Assembly: GCF_016743815.1 (NCBI RefSeq)
Contig: NZ_CP061035.1
Span: forward strand, 2,482,501-2,546,500
Direction: 5' to 3'
DNA: 64,000 nt
Source of the DNA: Sphingomonas aliaeris
GTDB lineage: Bacteria; Pseudomonadota; Alphaproteobacteria; Sphingomonadales; Sphingomonadaceae
The notes beneath the pieces are model-generated. The model was not told where the DNA came from. It did no database searches and saw nothing but the letters and a program-made list of their open reading frames with translations. A program made the translations under genes and the position numbers. This document shows, one piece after another, positions 44,418-53,502 of this stretch (the stretch's first letter is position 1; every line of letters begins with the position of its first letter).

Positions 44418-45663
44418 GATGCTCCGGCGTCTCGATGAACCCCAATGCTTCTATGAACCGAAGCATGACGCGCAGCGCGATCTCGACATCGCCCACCGCG
44501 ACCTGCTCGGCTCGATTGTGACTGATGCCGCCTGCGCAGGCGATAAACAACATCGCCGTCGGGCAAAGCCGCGCCAGGATCATGGCGTCATGCCCGGCCC
44601 CGCTCGCCAGCCGCCGATCGGGCTGGCCCTCTGCCCGCGCCGCCTCGGCCATCGCCTCCACCAGAACCGGATCGCACAGGCTGGCCGGCAGGTCATTGGT
44701 CCGCTCGATCGTCACGCCCATTCCGCGCGCCGCGCCGATCCGGCCGATCGCATCGCGGATCGCGCGCGCCGCTTCGTCCCGCACCGCGCCGTCCAGCGCG
44801 CGGATATCGATCGAAAATCCTACCCGCCCGGGGATGACGTTGGTCGCATTGGGCGCGACGATCATCCGCCCGACCGTCGCCACCAGATCCGCCGGGCCGT
44901 TCTGTCCCGCCTGCTCGACCGCCAGCACGATCTCCGCCGCCGCAGCCAGCGCATCGCGGCGCAAGGCCATCGATGTCGTGCCCGCATGCCCGGCCATCCC
45001 CTCGATCACCACACGGTATCGCAGTTGCGACGCGATGCCCGTGACGATGCCGACCGCCAGTCCCTCGATATCCAGCGCGGGCCCCTGCTCGATATGCGCC
45101 TCCAGATAGGCGAAAACCGATCCCGGATCGCGTCGTGCGGTATACACATCGCCGGCGGAGAAAGCCGCCAGCGCCTCCGCCGCCGAAACCCCGTTCGCGT
45201 CGCGGACCGCCAGTGCCTCGGCGGTCACATCGCCGACCAATGCCCGGCTCGTCAGCATCGCGCTCGGAAAGCGCGACCCTTCCTCGTCACCGAACGCGAT
45301 CACCTCGATCGCGAACGGCATCCGACGGCCGGACCGGTGCAGTGCGGCGACGCATTCTATTCCCAGCATGACCCCCAAAGGTCCATCATACCGCCCAGCA
45401 TCGCGGACGCTGTCGATATGGCTGCCGATCAGCAGTGCAGGCGCATCCGGCGTGGTGGCGTCATAGCGGCCGATCAGATTGGTCGCCCCATCGATGCGCA
45501 CCGTCATGCCGGCCTCCGCCATCCATTCCGCCACGCGCCCCTGCGTCGCGCCGAAGGCCGGCGTCATCCACGCGCGGAACAGCATATCCGGCGCATCGCT
45601 ATAGGGGGACACCCCCAGCGCATCGCAGCGCGCCACCGCCCGTGCGCCACCCGGATGATCCAT
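44389..45663 (-). CDS. allC: Allantoate amidohydrolase (M20 family)
   Basis: Hydrolyses allantoate to ureidoglycine, NH3 and CO2. 424 residues. Binuclear metal site GSHIDSVRDAGRYDGPLGVM, catalytic FGDEEGSRFPSAML, then EAHIEQGPALD and the dimerisation-domain MAGHAGTTSMALRRDALAAA; C-terminal SGAGHDAMILARLCPTAM. The same fold also covers N-carbamoyl amino acid hydrolases, but context makes allantoate by far the likeliest. ATG 45663 is 2 bases after the HpxW stop. Confidence 0.92.
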   Translation of the reverse strand: MDHPGGARAVARCDALGVSPYSDAPDMLFRAWMTPAFGATQGRVAEWMAEAGMTVRIDGATNLIGRYDATTPDAPALLIGSHIDSVRDAGRYDGPLGVMLGIECVAALHRSGRRMPFAIEVIAFGDEEGSRFPSAMLTSRALVGDVTAEALAVRDANGVSAAEALAAFSAGDVYTARRDPGSVFAYLEAHIEQGPALDIEGLAVGIVTGIASQLRYRVVIEGMAGHAGTTSMALRRDALAAAAEIVLAVEQAGQNGPADLVATVGRMIVAPNATNVIPGRVGFSIDIRALDGAVRDEAARAIRDAIGRIGAARGMGVTIERTNDLPASLCDPVLVEAMAEAARAEGQPDRRLASGAGHDAMILARLCPTAMLFIACAGGISHNRAEQVAVGDVEIALRVMLRFIEALGFIETPEHRGIGAASDA

Positions 45664-45665
45664 AG

Positions 45666-47246
45666 TCACCACGCGGCGACCGCACCGTCGCTGCGCGGGT
45701 CGGTCGCCCCTTCCAGCACGCCGGATGGATGCCGGACGATCGCCCCGGCATGCCCCATCGTCGCGGTGAACGGGTCGAGCAATTCCACCTGATGCCCGGC
45801 CGCGACCAACTGCTCGTACAGCGCGGGCGGGAAGCGATCCTCGATTTTCAGGCTGGTGCTGGCATCGCCCCACGTCTTGCCCAGCAGCCAACGGGGCCGG
45901 GTGATCGCCTCCTGCAACGGTACGCCGTAGTGGGCGTAGCGCGAGAAGATCGCCGCCTGCGTCTGCGGCTGTCCCTCACCCCCCATCGTGCCATACGCCA
46001 TTACGCGCCCGTCATCGAATCGCGCCATTGCGGGATTGAGCGTGTGAAACGGTTTTCGCCCGGGTTTCAATGCGTTCCACCCCGTTTCCGCCAACCGGAA
46101 CGAGCTACCCCGGTTTTGCCATGTGATCCCCGTCCCCGGAAGAACGATACCCGAACCATATTCGAAATACGTGCTCTGGATGCAGGATACGACCCGCCCG
46201 TCGCGATCGGCCGCACCGAACCAGCACGTATCGCCCGCGCTTGCCGGTCGCGGCCAGGGCAGGGCAGTTCGTGGATCGATCCGCACCGCCATCGCATCCA
46301 GCCCCGCCGCATCGTCCAGCCAACGCTGTGGATCGACCGTCATGTGCGCGAGATCGCCGACATGGTCGTCGCGGAACAGGAACGCCTGCTTGGTCGCCTC
46401 GACAAGACCGTGAATATGATCGAACCCCTCGGCCTCCGCCGCCGCCAGTCGGTCGAACAGTGCGAGGATCAGCAGGGATGCCACGCCCTGTGTCGGCGGC
46501 GCAGTGTTATACAGGGTCGCGCCGGAGACCGGGACGTGCAGCGGGTCCGGCCGGGTGGCGGCATGCAGGCGCAAATCCTGCCCGGTCACCGGACTGCCCA
46601 TCGCCTTCAGATCCGCCTCGATCATCCGTGCCAAAGGCCCGTCGTAAAAGGAACCGAAACCGTCCCGCGCGAGCAAGGTCAAAGCGCCCGCCAGCAATGG
46701 CTGACGCAGTATGTCACCCTCATTCAGCGGCTTACCGTCCGGTTCGAATATCGAAGCCCAAGCCCCTGGAAGATCGCGTAATTCCTCGCTCTTCGCAGCG
46801 CTGATCGCCGCGCCGCCGCGAGTCACCGGCACACCCCGCTCCGCATAGAGGATCGCATCGCGGAGCAATCGGGCGGGCGGCATAGAGCCGCCGCTGCCCG
46901 AGAGCGCCGCCGCCCAGCCGGAGACCGTCCCTGCGACCGTATTCGCAGCCAAAGGCCCCCGCCACGGTATCGTATCCAGTCCCGCATACAGGCCGAGGTC
47001 CGCCGAACGCGCCGCCGCCCCACAAGCGTCGATCGCGTGCATCCGCCCGTCCGGTTCGGCGATCAGCCAGAACCCGTCGCCGCCGATCCCGGTCATGTGC
47101 GGATAGACCACTGCCAGCGTCGCGGCGACCGCGACCGTCGCCTCCACTGCATTCCCGCCGTCGCGCAAGATGCTCAGTCCTGCCTGCGCCGCCAGATGAT
47201 GCGGCGCGGTCACCATGCCGTTCAGGCTCGTCACGTCGTGGATCAT
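45666..47246 (-). CDS. hpxW: HpxW-type oxamate amidohydrolase (gamma-glutamyltransferase family)
   Basis: Ntn hydrolase of 526 residues, made as a precursor that cleaves itself before a catalytic Thr. The processing site is ASAGDTCWFGAADRDGRVVS, with Thr as the new N-terminus of the small subunit; N-terminal MVTAPHHLAAQAGLSILRDG and HMTGIGGDGFWLIAEP, C-terminal MAYGTMGGEGQPQTQAAIFS. Lacks an export signal, unlike periplasmic GGT. HpxW proteins convert oxamate to oxalate and ammonia; assignment supported by the purine context. Confidence 0.88.
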   Translation of the reverse strand: MIHDVTSLNGMVTAPHHLAAQAGLSILRDGGNAVEATVAVAATLAVVYPHMTGIGGDGFWLIAEPDGRMHAIDACGAAARSADLGLYAGLDTIPWRGPLAANTVAGTVSGWAAALSGSGGSMPPARLLRDAILYAERGVPVTRGGAAISAAKSEELRDLPGAWASIFEPDGKPLNEGDILRQPLLAGALTLLARDGFGSFYDGPLARMIEADLKAMGSPVTGQDLRLHAATRPDPLHVPVSGATLYNTAPPTQGVASLLILALFDRLAAAEAEGFDHIHGLVEATKQAFLFRDDHVGDLAHMTVDPQRWLDDAAGLDAMAVRIDPRTALPWPRPASAGDTCWFGAADRDGRVVSCIQSTYFEYGSGIVLPGTGITWQNRGSSFRLAETGWNALKPGRKPFHTLNPAMARFDDGRVMAYGTMGGEGQPQTQAAIFSRYAHYGVPLQEAITRPRWLLGKTWGDASTSLKIEDRFPPALYEQLVAAGHQVELLDPFTATMGHAGAIVRHPSGVLEGATDPRSDGAVAAW

Positions 47247-47431
47247 TCCGCTTCATGCCCATCGCCCGGCCGCCCGGCAATCCGCACGGCGGATGCGCAC
47301 GATGGCGGCGTCAGGCGTAGGTCGGTCGGCATGCGGTCGTCCCCCGATCGTGCCAGACATCCTTCCCGTCGAACCGGTCGTTGCCGGTCCGACGACGCAG
47401 CCTATCATGCCGTCAGCGAAGCGAAAGCCCT

Positions 47432-48748
47432 TTAAAAGACGGGCACTGATCCGATTACGCCGTCGCGTTCCAGGCGCTTCGCATAAGCAAACAGCGCGCC
47501 CTCGCGACCCGGCCATCCGATCAGCTGGACGCCCAGCGGCAATCCGTTCGGGAGGCTGAGCGGCGCGGCGATCACCGGCAGGCCGATAAAGCTGATCGGC
47601 TGCGTCAGCCGCCCCAGATGCGCGCGCGCCGGAACGCGTTCGCCATCGACCGTCACGACCGGATCGGCGATCGTCGGCGCGACTTCCCCCACGCACGGTG
47701 CTACCAACACGTCATACGTCTCGAACACCCGCTCGACTGTCGCGCGGAAACGCTCGCGTACCTCCAGCGCCGCGAGATAATGCGCCGCCGGCAACATCGC
47801 GCCCGCGATCAGCCGGTCGCGCGTAGCAGGATCGAACGCCATCGCCCGGCACCGTAATTCCGGCAGATGCCGCCGTCCGCCTTCCGCCGCAGTCATCAGG
47901 AAAGCTGCCGACCGCGCCTGTTCGACGTTCGGCAATGACAGCTCGGGCAGCGACCCAAACACCGCCAGCGCGCCCTGCATTTCATCCGAAAGATTGTCGG
48001 CAAACCAGTCAGTTAGCCGAGCAATCTTCTTTTCGTTCTCAATCGAAAAGGTGCTGCCTGCCAGCACTGTACATACTGCGGAAAGTTCATCGATCGATCC
48101 GGCGAACGGCCCGATATCGTCGAAGCTGTCGACGAACGGATAGACGCCCGCCATCGGCAGGCTGCCATGCGCGGGCTTGTACCCGTACAGTCCGCACAAG
48201 GCCGCCGGCACGCGGATCGACCCGTTCGTGTCCGATCCCAAAGCGACCGGGACCATTCCCGCTGCCACCGCCGCTGCAGACCCGCCGGAAGAACCCCCTG
48301 CCAAGCGGCTAATATCACATGGATTTTTTGTCGTGCCGAATGTCGCGTTGATCGTCGCGAAGCCGTATGCATACTCATCCATGTTGCAGGTCGCGACCAG
48401 TACCGCCCCCGCCGCCCGCATGCGGACGATGGCCTCCGCATCGCACGTCGCTGGTGGCGCATCGCGCAGCATCCCCGCCCCTGCGGTCGTCGCCAGCCCC
48501 GCCACGTCGAACAGGTCCTTCACTGCGTACGGCACGCCCGCCAGCGGCCCAGGATCGCCACCGCCCGCAACGATCGCATCCACCGCGCGCGCCTCATCCA
48601 GCGCACGGTCGGCCAGCACGCGCGTGATTGCGCCGATCGCTCCGTCCCGCTCGCGTATCCGCGCCAGGCTGCGTTCTGCGAAATCGATCGCGGTACGCCG
48701 TCCGGCCCGCACGTCCGCGGCGATATCCAGCGCGGATTCACTCGACAT
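47432..48748 (-). CDS. hpxY: AtzE/HpxY-type amidase
   Basis: Amidase-signature enzyme, 438 residues: Lys of the Ser-Ser-Lys triad in GVPYAVKDLFDVAGLATTAG, NMDEYAYGFATINATFGTTK, and the Gly/Ser motif LAGGSSGGSAAAVAAGMVPV followed by ALGSDTNGSIRVPAALCGLY. Paired with the 49-residue HpxX/AtzG-like protein, which it overlaps by 11 bases, as in the AtzE-AtzG hydrolase. Probably acts on oxalurate or a derivative. ATG 48748 is favoured over an earlier TTG. The 185-base gap before hpxW shows no supported gene. Confidence 0.85.
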   Translation of the reverse strand: MSSESALDIAADVRAGRRTAIDFAERSLARIRERDGAIGAITRVLADRALDEARAVDAIVAGGGDPGPLAGVPYAVKDLFDVAGLATTAGAGMLRDAPPATCDAEAIVRMRAAGAVLVATCNMDEYAYGFATINATFGTTKNPCDISRLAGGSSGGSAAAVAAGMVPVALGSDTNGSIRVPAALCGLYGYKPAHGSLPMAGVYPFVDSFDDIGPFAGSIDELSAVCTVLAGSTFSIENEKKIARLTDWFADNLSDEMQGALAVFGSLPELSLPNVEQARSAAFLMTAAEGGRRHLPELRCRAMAFDPATRDRLIAGAMLPAAHYLAALEVRERFRATVERVFETYDVLVAPCVGEVAPTIADPVVTVDGERVPARAHLGRLTQPISFIGLPVIAAPLSLPNGLPLGVQLIGWPGREGALFAYAKRLERDGVIGSVPVF

Positions 48749-48887
48749 CGGCGGCAATCCTGCGCGCGTGCTCCAGCAATACGGCCAGATTGCCGCTAAC
48801 GCCGGGCAGGCATTCTGCGGGAATGTCCAGACCGATCAGCGCCTTGGCAATCGTTTCGATCTCTATGTCGGAAAGTGGTGGCTGCAT
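48738..48887 (-). CDS. hpxX: HpxX/AtzG-like small subunit (DUF4089)
   Basis: A 49-residue protein beginning MQPPLSDIEIETIAKALIGL and ending EHARRIAADVE. It matches the DUF4089/AtzG family that forms a complex with AtzE-type amidases and stabilises them. It is the first gene of the purine cluster on the minus strand. A 10-base inverted repeat covers its start codon. It overlaps hpxY. Confidence 0.82.
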   Translation of the reverse strand: MQPPLSDIEIETIAKALIGLDIPAECLPGVSGNLAVLLEHARRIAADVE

Positions 48888-48921
48888 CCGGGCATCACAG
48901 CGCAAACCATCCCCGGATGCA
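48883..48921. promoter_or_regulatory. Perfect inverted repeat over the hpxX start
   Basis: TGCATCCGGG (48883-48892) and CCCGGATGCA (48912-48921) are exact inverted complements 19 bases apart. On the minus strand the second arm read contains the hpxX ATG, and a possible promoter (TTGCAT, 17-base spacer, TGTGAT) overlaps the element. It may be an operator for the purine cluster or an RNA hairpin hiding the start codon. Confidence 0.5.
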
Positions 48922-48932
48922 ATGCATCGGCG

Positions 48933-49406
48933 TCAGCGGACGACCGTATCCCGCTTCATGGGCGCCAGCTTCGCCAGCATCCGGTTCTGCGCGAGATACG
49001 GAACTTTCTCGTCCCGCATCGACGCTTGCAGATTCTCGACCAGCGCGTTGAAGTCCGCGGCCTGCAGCCCGAGGTCCTTGTGCGACGACTTCATTTCGCG
49101 CCCACTATAGTCGCACCCGCCGTTCAGGATGTAACAGAACTGCTCCTTCAGCGTCCGGCGCAGCCGCACGACATCCTGCCCCTTGAAAATGTCGGAGATG
49201 CGCGGATCGGCGATATTGCGATCGACCATCCCGTCGACGACCCGCGCGATGCCCTCCTTACCATGAAATGCCCGGAACATATCCTCGCCTTCGAACTGGC
49301 GCGCGCCGGCATTGGCGTTGCTATGTTCATAGGGTTCGACCGGATCTTCATTCGGCGGCGTAACAGCCTGCATGGAGAGCAAAGATGCCAGGAAGAACGA
49401 AATCAC
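48933..49406 (-). CDS. Exported group I truncated haemoglobin
   Basis: 157 residues. N-terminal hydrophobic leader (MISFFLASLLSMQAV; GTG start with GGAG 8 bases upstream) followed by a polar linker and a globin domain from ~residue 42: MFRAFHGKEGIARVVDGMVD, ISDIFKGQDVVRLRRTLKEQ, FCYILNGGCDYSGREMKSSH. The His in KSSHKDLG is the candidate proximal haem ligand. Such globins bind O2 or NO. An exported one is unusual and lies directly downstream of the DUF3034 gene in the same operon. Confidence 0.82.
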   Translation of the reverse strand: MISFFLASLLSMQAVTPPNEDPVEPYEHSNANAGARQFEGEDMFRAFHGKEGIARVVDGMVDRNIADPRISDIFKGQDVVRLRRTLKEQFCYILNGGCDYSGREMKSSHKDLGLQAADFNALVENLQASMRDEKVPYLAQNRMLAKLAPMKRDTVVR

Positions 49407-49422
49407 TGCTCACACTCCATGT

Positions 49423-50318
49423 TCACAAACTGCCCTGCACCGACAGGAAAAGCCCGCGCTGCCGCCGAACGGTCGCGACATCGCCCAGATCGACATAGGC
49501 GGCGGTGAGCGCGACGTGTTTCGAGGCCGACCATGCGGCGAACACATCCAGCCCGCGCTGTTCGCGCGCGAAACCCAGATTGCTCGGCCGCGTGCGATAT
49601 TCCGCCCCCACCAGCAGGTTGCGCCTGACCAGCATCCCGGCCGACCCTTCGAACTTTGCCTTATACGCGTCGTTCCGATCTCCGCCGAAGCCGAGCAGCC
49701 CGAACTGGTTGGCCTTGGTCACGCGCACCGTCGCATTGACGACCAGCGAGCGCGACAGGATGATCTTGGTCGCCGCGACGTAGAAATCCGTGCCGTTCGA
49801 CTGGCGCCCGCCCACCGCGCGGATGATCGGCGCCTTGTCCGCGCGCTTGTGCTGCACGCCGATCGATATCTGCGGCAGGATCCGGTCCTGATCGTAGACC
49901 GCGCTGCCGATCAACCGCACCTTCGCGCCGTAGATATCCTGTCCGAACCTGAAACCCTTGCCCAAGCCGAGCGCCGCGCCCGCATCCCGCGTGTCGAAGC
50001 TTTGCCGCGCGAACGACAGTTCCACGCGATCCTTGATCCCCACCGCGACACCGCCGCTGGTCAGGTCGAAATCCGGCAAGGCGACATAGGTCGCATGCGC
50101 CTTCGCACCGATCCCGGCATCCGTCTCGTTACCTGCGATCAACGCCCAACTCGCCAGCCCGCCGCCGGCCGCGCCCTCGACGCTGGAGACGCCGCCGGTC
50201 AGCAACAGCTTGCCGCCCTGGCGCATCTCGCCCGCCATCGCAGCCCGCGGCCCCGCCGCCGCAAGCCCCCGAGACATAGGATCGTCAACATCACCCGAAT
50301 CGCAACTTTCGGCATCAT
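49423..50318 (-). CDS. DUF3034 outer-membrane beta-barrel protein (one apparent frameshift)
   Basis: About 298 residues. Starting at ATG 50318 (or 50315) the frame reads PKVAIRVMLTILCLGG, an obvious signal peptide; adding one G to the run at 50266-50270 joins it to LAAAGPRAAMAGE and the mature body GKLLLTGGVSSVEGAAGGGL, ATYVALPDFDLTSGGVAVGI, DRVELSFARQSFDTRDAG, LIGSAVYDQDRILPQISIGV and RNLLVGAEYRTRPSNLGF. Alternating strands and the terminal hydrophobic segment suit a barrel. DUF3034 function is unknown. It is transcribed away from the cupredoxin gene. Confidence 0.82.
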
Positions 50319-50427
50319 TCTCGGCACGCTCCGGCACATCGTTCGTACCCTCTTGCCGCTGGATGGTTAGCGTTGTGTGAAAGACCCATTTACGTGTCCG
50401 AAAGGCTGGCGAGCTATCGCTCACTCC

Positions 50428-51030
50428 ATGCTTATCCGTCTGCTTTTCATCGCCTTGGGAGTGGTTTCGACCCCGTTCGCAGCGCACGCCGCGACCGCGA
50501 ATATCGACGTGCGCGGCCCGGACGGAAAGCCGCTGGCGGGTGCAGTCGTGATGATCGACACACCGAAGAAGCCCGCCGCGCCGATCCGCTTCACCTGGGG
50601 CACCGCCATGTCCCAGCGCAACATCCAGTTCGATCCGCACGTCCTGATCGTGCCGATCGGATCGACCGTCACCTTTCCGAATTTCGACAAGGTCCGCCAC
50701 CACGTCTATTCCTTCTCCAAGGCGAAGAAGTTCGACCTGAAGCTGTACGGGAAGGACGATACGCGCAGCGTGCTGTTCGACCATGCGGGCGCCGTCGCGC
50801 TCGGCTGTAACATCCATGACCAGATGAGCGCGTTCATCCTCGTCGTCGAAACGCCGTTCGCGGTGCAGACGGACGTCAACGGCCACGCGACGATCGCGGG
50901 CGTGCCCGCGGGCGGCGCGACCGTGAGGATCTGGCATCCGTCGATCCGCGCGAAGGATAATGTCCTCGCACAGCCCGCGACGATCGCTGCCACCGGCTTC
51001 ACCAACACCTACACGATCCGCGGGCGATGA
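50428..51030 (+). CDS. Periplasmic cupredoxin-like protein
   Basis: 200 residues with signal peptide MLIRLLFIALGVVSTPFAAH. A cupredoxin domain follows: VLIVPIGSTVTFPNFDKVRH, then HVYSF, and a Cys-x2-His-x2-Met sequence in ALGCNIHDQM; with the earlier His these are the ligands of a type 1 copper site. A carboxypeptidase-regulatory-like beta domain completes it (TDVNGHATIAGVPAGG). Such proteins are sometimes labelled methylamine utilization proteins, but no methylamine genes are here. Start set at ATG 50428 for the signal peptide. ATGA overlap with the next gene. Confidence 0.85.
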   Translation: MLIRLLFIALGVVSTPFAAHAATANIDVRGPDGKPLAGAVVMIDTPKKPAAPIRFTWGTAMSQRNIQFDPHVLIVPIGSTVTFPNFDKVRHHVYSFSKAKKFDLKLYGKDDTRSVLFDHAGAVALGCNIHDQMSAFILVVETPFAVQTDVNGHATIAGVPAGGATVRIWHPSIRAKDNVLAQPATIAATGFTNTYTIRGR

Positions 51031-53405
51031 CCGTTCCGGTTACCGAGACAAAGCGGGAGCGTCGGCGGCTGTTCGGCTTCCAGCATCTGCGCACACGTCT
51101 GGCAGTGCTGTATGCCGGGCTTTTCGCGATCACGATCGTCGCAGTGGCGATCGTCGCACAGGTGATGATCCGCAACCACGCGCAAAACTCGGTCCGTGCC
51201 GAGTTGTCGACCAGCGGTATCGTCTATGACCGCATCTGGGCATTGCGGGCGAAATCGCTGACGGGATCGGCCGACGTTCTGGCACGTGATTTCGGGTTCC
51301 GCAGCGCCGTCGCCAGCGGGGACGGACCGACCATCTCATCTGCCGTGGCGAACCTGCGCGCCCGCGCCGGTGTCGCCAACGCCTTCGTCGTCGATACCGG
51401 CGGCGACGTGATCGGCGACGGCCCGGCGGACCTGCGCGACGCCATCACCGATCTGCCCTCGACCTTTGCGGACGGCAGCAACAACGCCGTCATAGCGACG
51501 GATGCAGGCACCTATCGCCTGATCGTCGCACCGATCCTAGCCCCGGTGGAGATCGGGCAAGTCGTTTTCGCCGTTCCGCTGGACGCGACGGAGATGCGTG
51601 CGCTCGAACGATTGTCCGCCATTCCGCTCAGCGCGACGATGCTGCATCGCCGCGCCGATGGCCACTGGATGTCGACGGACCGTACCAGTCTGGGCGACGT
51701 TGCGCTTGACCGCTATGTGAACGGCGCGACCCGATCAAGCGGGACGAAGCTCGCCACGCTCGATCTGCCGGGCGGAAAGTCGTTCGCGCTGGCGATCCCC
51801 CTGGCCGGGCGTGCCGAGACACCAGACGCGGCTCTGTTGCTCAGCTACCCGCTCGAAACCGCGCTCGCATCGTATCGCTCGTTGCAGATCGGCATCGCGC
51901 TCGCCGGCGCGGTAGGGCTCATCCTCGTCCTGCTCGGCAGCCGTCGCCTCGCCAACGGCATCGCCCGCCCGATCGCTGCGCTGGATGCCGCCGCCAAGGC
52001 GCTGGAAGAAGGATCCCGCGCGGAATTGAAGGTCGAGGGGTCGGACGAGATCGCCCGCCTCGCCGAAAGCTTCAATACGATGTCCGCCGGTATCCTGGAG
52101 CGCGAACATCGCATCACGCACCTCGCCTTTCACGATTCGCTGACCGGCCTGCCCAACCGCACCTATTTTCGCCAGCAGATGGAGGCCGCCCTCATCCGCG
52201 CGCCCAAGATGGGGGAAAAGGCCGCCGTCCTGTGCCTCGATCTGGACGGGTTCAAAGGCGTCAACGACACGCTCGGCCATCCGGTCGGGGATGCGTTGCT
52301 GCGACAGGTCGGCATGATGCTGGACGATCTGGTCAAGGACGGCACCGTCTCCCGCCTCGGCGGCGACGAATTCGCAATCATCCTGTCCGGCCGGCTCGAT
52401 AACGATCGGCCACGCGCGCTGTCGCAACAGATTATCGACAAGTTCCGCGCTCCGATCCTGGTCGACGGGCATCAGATCGCAACGGGCGTCAGCATCGGCA
52501 TCGCGATCGGACCGGGCGATGGCGAGGATGCGGACCTGCTGCTGAAAAGCGCCGACCTTGCCCTGTACCGCGCGAAACAGGACGGGCGCGGCGTGTTCCG
52601 CTTCTTCGAACCCGCGCTCGACGCCGCCGCACGCAAGCGCCGCCAGCTCGAACTCGACCTGCGCGAGGCGTTGCTGACGGGCCAGTTCCGGCTCAATTAT
52701 CAACCTATCTTCGATCTCGCCAAGGACCGCATCGGCTGCTTCGAATCGCTGCTCCGCTGGGAGCATCCGACGCGCGGCAACGTGTCACCCAGCGAATTCA
52801 TTCCGGTGGCGGAGGAAACCGGCCTGATCGTCGCGATCGGCGAATGGGTGATGCACGAGGCGTGCCGTCAGGCTGCGGACTGGCCGTCCCATGTCCGCGT
52901 CGCGGTGAACGTGTCGCCACTCCAGTTCCGCAATTCCGGCTTTTCGAACATCATTTTCCAGGCGCTGACCCGCAGCGGCCTGCCCGCCAACCGGCTGGAG
53001 ATCGAGATCACCGAATCCGTTTTCCTGGAAGGCGAAGACGGGGTCCTGCAGGTGCTTCATCAACTGCGCGGCATGGGCGTTCGCATCGCGCTGGATGATT
53101 TCGGCACCGGCTATTCCTCGCTCAGCTATCTGCGCAGCTTTCCGTTCGACAAGATCAAGATCGACAAATCCTTCGTCGATCGCGTCGCGCAGGACGAAAG
53201 CTCGGCGGCGATCGTCCTCGCCATCGTCGACTTGGCCAAGGCGCTCAAGATGGAGACGACCGCCGAGGGCGTCGAGGATCGCGACCAGCTCGACCAGCTT
53301 CGCGGTCAGGGGTGTTCCAGCATCCAGGGTTATTGGTTCAGCCGCCCGGTCGAAGGCGGCGCGGTGCTCGATCTGATCGCGGAGCCGATGTCCGCGGCGG
53401 CGTGA
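51027..53405 (+). CDS. Membrane sensor GGDEF-EAL cyclic-di-GMP enzyme
   Basis: 792 residues. TM1 ~25-48 (LAVLYAGLFAITIVAVAIVA), a ~235-residue periplasmic sensor of Cache type, TM2 ~285-307, HAMP ~308-360, GGDEF with an intact SRLGGDEFAIIL (~440), EAL from ~555 with ESLLRWEHP in place of EALLRW (the middle residue tolerates change) and intact NVSPLQF, LDDFGTGYSSLSYLRSFPFD, KIDKSFV and TTAEGVED. Both synthesis and breakdown may be possible. Translationally coupled to the cupredoxin, so the copper protein may tune the sensor. Confidence 0.93.
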   Translation: MTVPVTETKRERRRLFGFQHLRTRLAVLYAGLFAITIVAVAIVAQVMIRNHAQNSVRAELSTSGIVYDRIWALRAKSLTGSADVLARDFGFRSAVASGDGPTISSAVANLRARAGVANAFVVDTGGDVIGDGPADLRDAITDLPSTFADGSNNAVIATDAGTYRLIVAPILAPVEIGQVVFAVPLDATEMRALERLSAIPLSATMLHRRADGHWMSTDRTSLGDVALDRYVNGATRSSGTKLATLDLPGGKSFALAIPLAGRAETPDAALLLSYPLETALASYRSLQIGIALAGAVGLILVLLGSRRLANGIARPIAALDAAAKALEEGSRAELKVEGSDEIARLAESFNTMSAGILEREHRITHLAFHDSLTGLPNRTYFRQQMEAALIRAPKMGEKAAVLCLDLDGFKGVNDTLGHPVGDALLRQVGMMLDDLVKDGTVSRLGGDEFAIILSGRLDNDRPRALSQQIIDKFRAPILVDGHQIATGVSIGIAIGPGDGEDADLLLKSADLALYRAKQDGRGVFRFFEPALDAAARKRRQLELDLREALLTGQFRLNYQPIFDLAKDRIGCFESLLRWEHPTRGNVSPSEFIPVAEETGLIVAIGEWVMHEACRQAADWPSHVRVAVNVSPLQFRNSGFSNIIFQALTRSGLPANRLEIEITESVFLEGEDGVLQVLHQLRGMGVRIALDDFGTGYSSLSYLRSFPFDKIKIDKSFVDRVAQDESSAAIVLAIVDLAKALKMETTAEGVEDRDQLDQLRGQGCSSIQGYWFSRPVEGGAVLDLIAEPMSAAA

Positions 53406-53502
53406 CGCACACCTGACGACAGCGCGGCCGTCCACCCACAGCCGCTATTCCCGCGCACGTTTCCATCGGCTACGCCCGCGGCAAAAGCGGAGGAATGCCG
53501 AC

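Noticed and set aside
41913..45792. Two very long plus-strand frames (841 and 603 codons) over puuE, pucG and allC
   Set aside because: Arg/His/Pro-rich shadows of three well-identified minus-strand enzymes; one runs through a repeat.
47247..47431. A 29-codon frame between hpxW and hpxY (minus strand, beginning MPTDLRLTPPS)
   Set aside because: No convincing ribosome-binding site, no conserved pattern, and a length compatible with chance.
50319..50937. N-terminal extension of the DUF3034 frame to 50937
   Set aside because: The extension is antisense to the cupredoxin gene; the signal peptide in the neighbouring frame at 50318 shows the true start.
50428..51030. Methylamine utilization function for the cupredoxin
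   Set aside because: No mau, amicyanin partner or methylamine dehydrogenase genes; only the copper fold supports the label.
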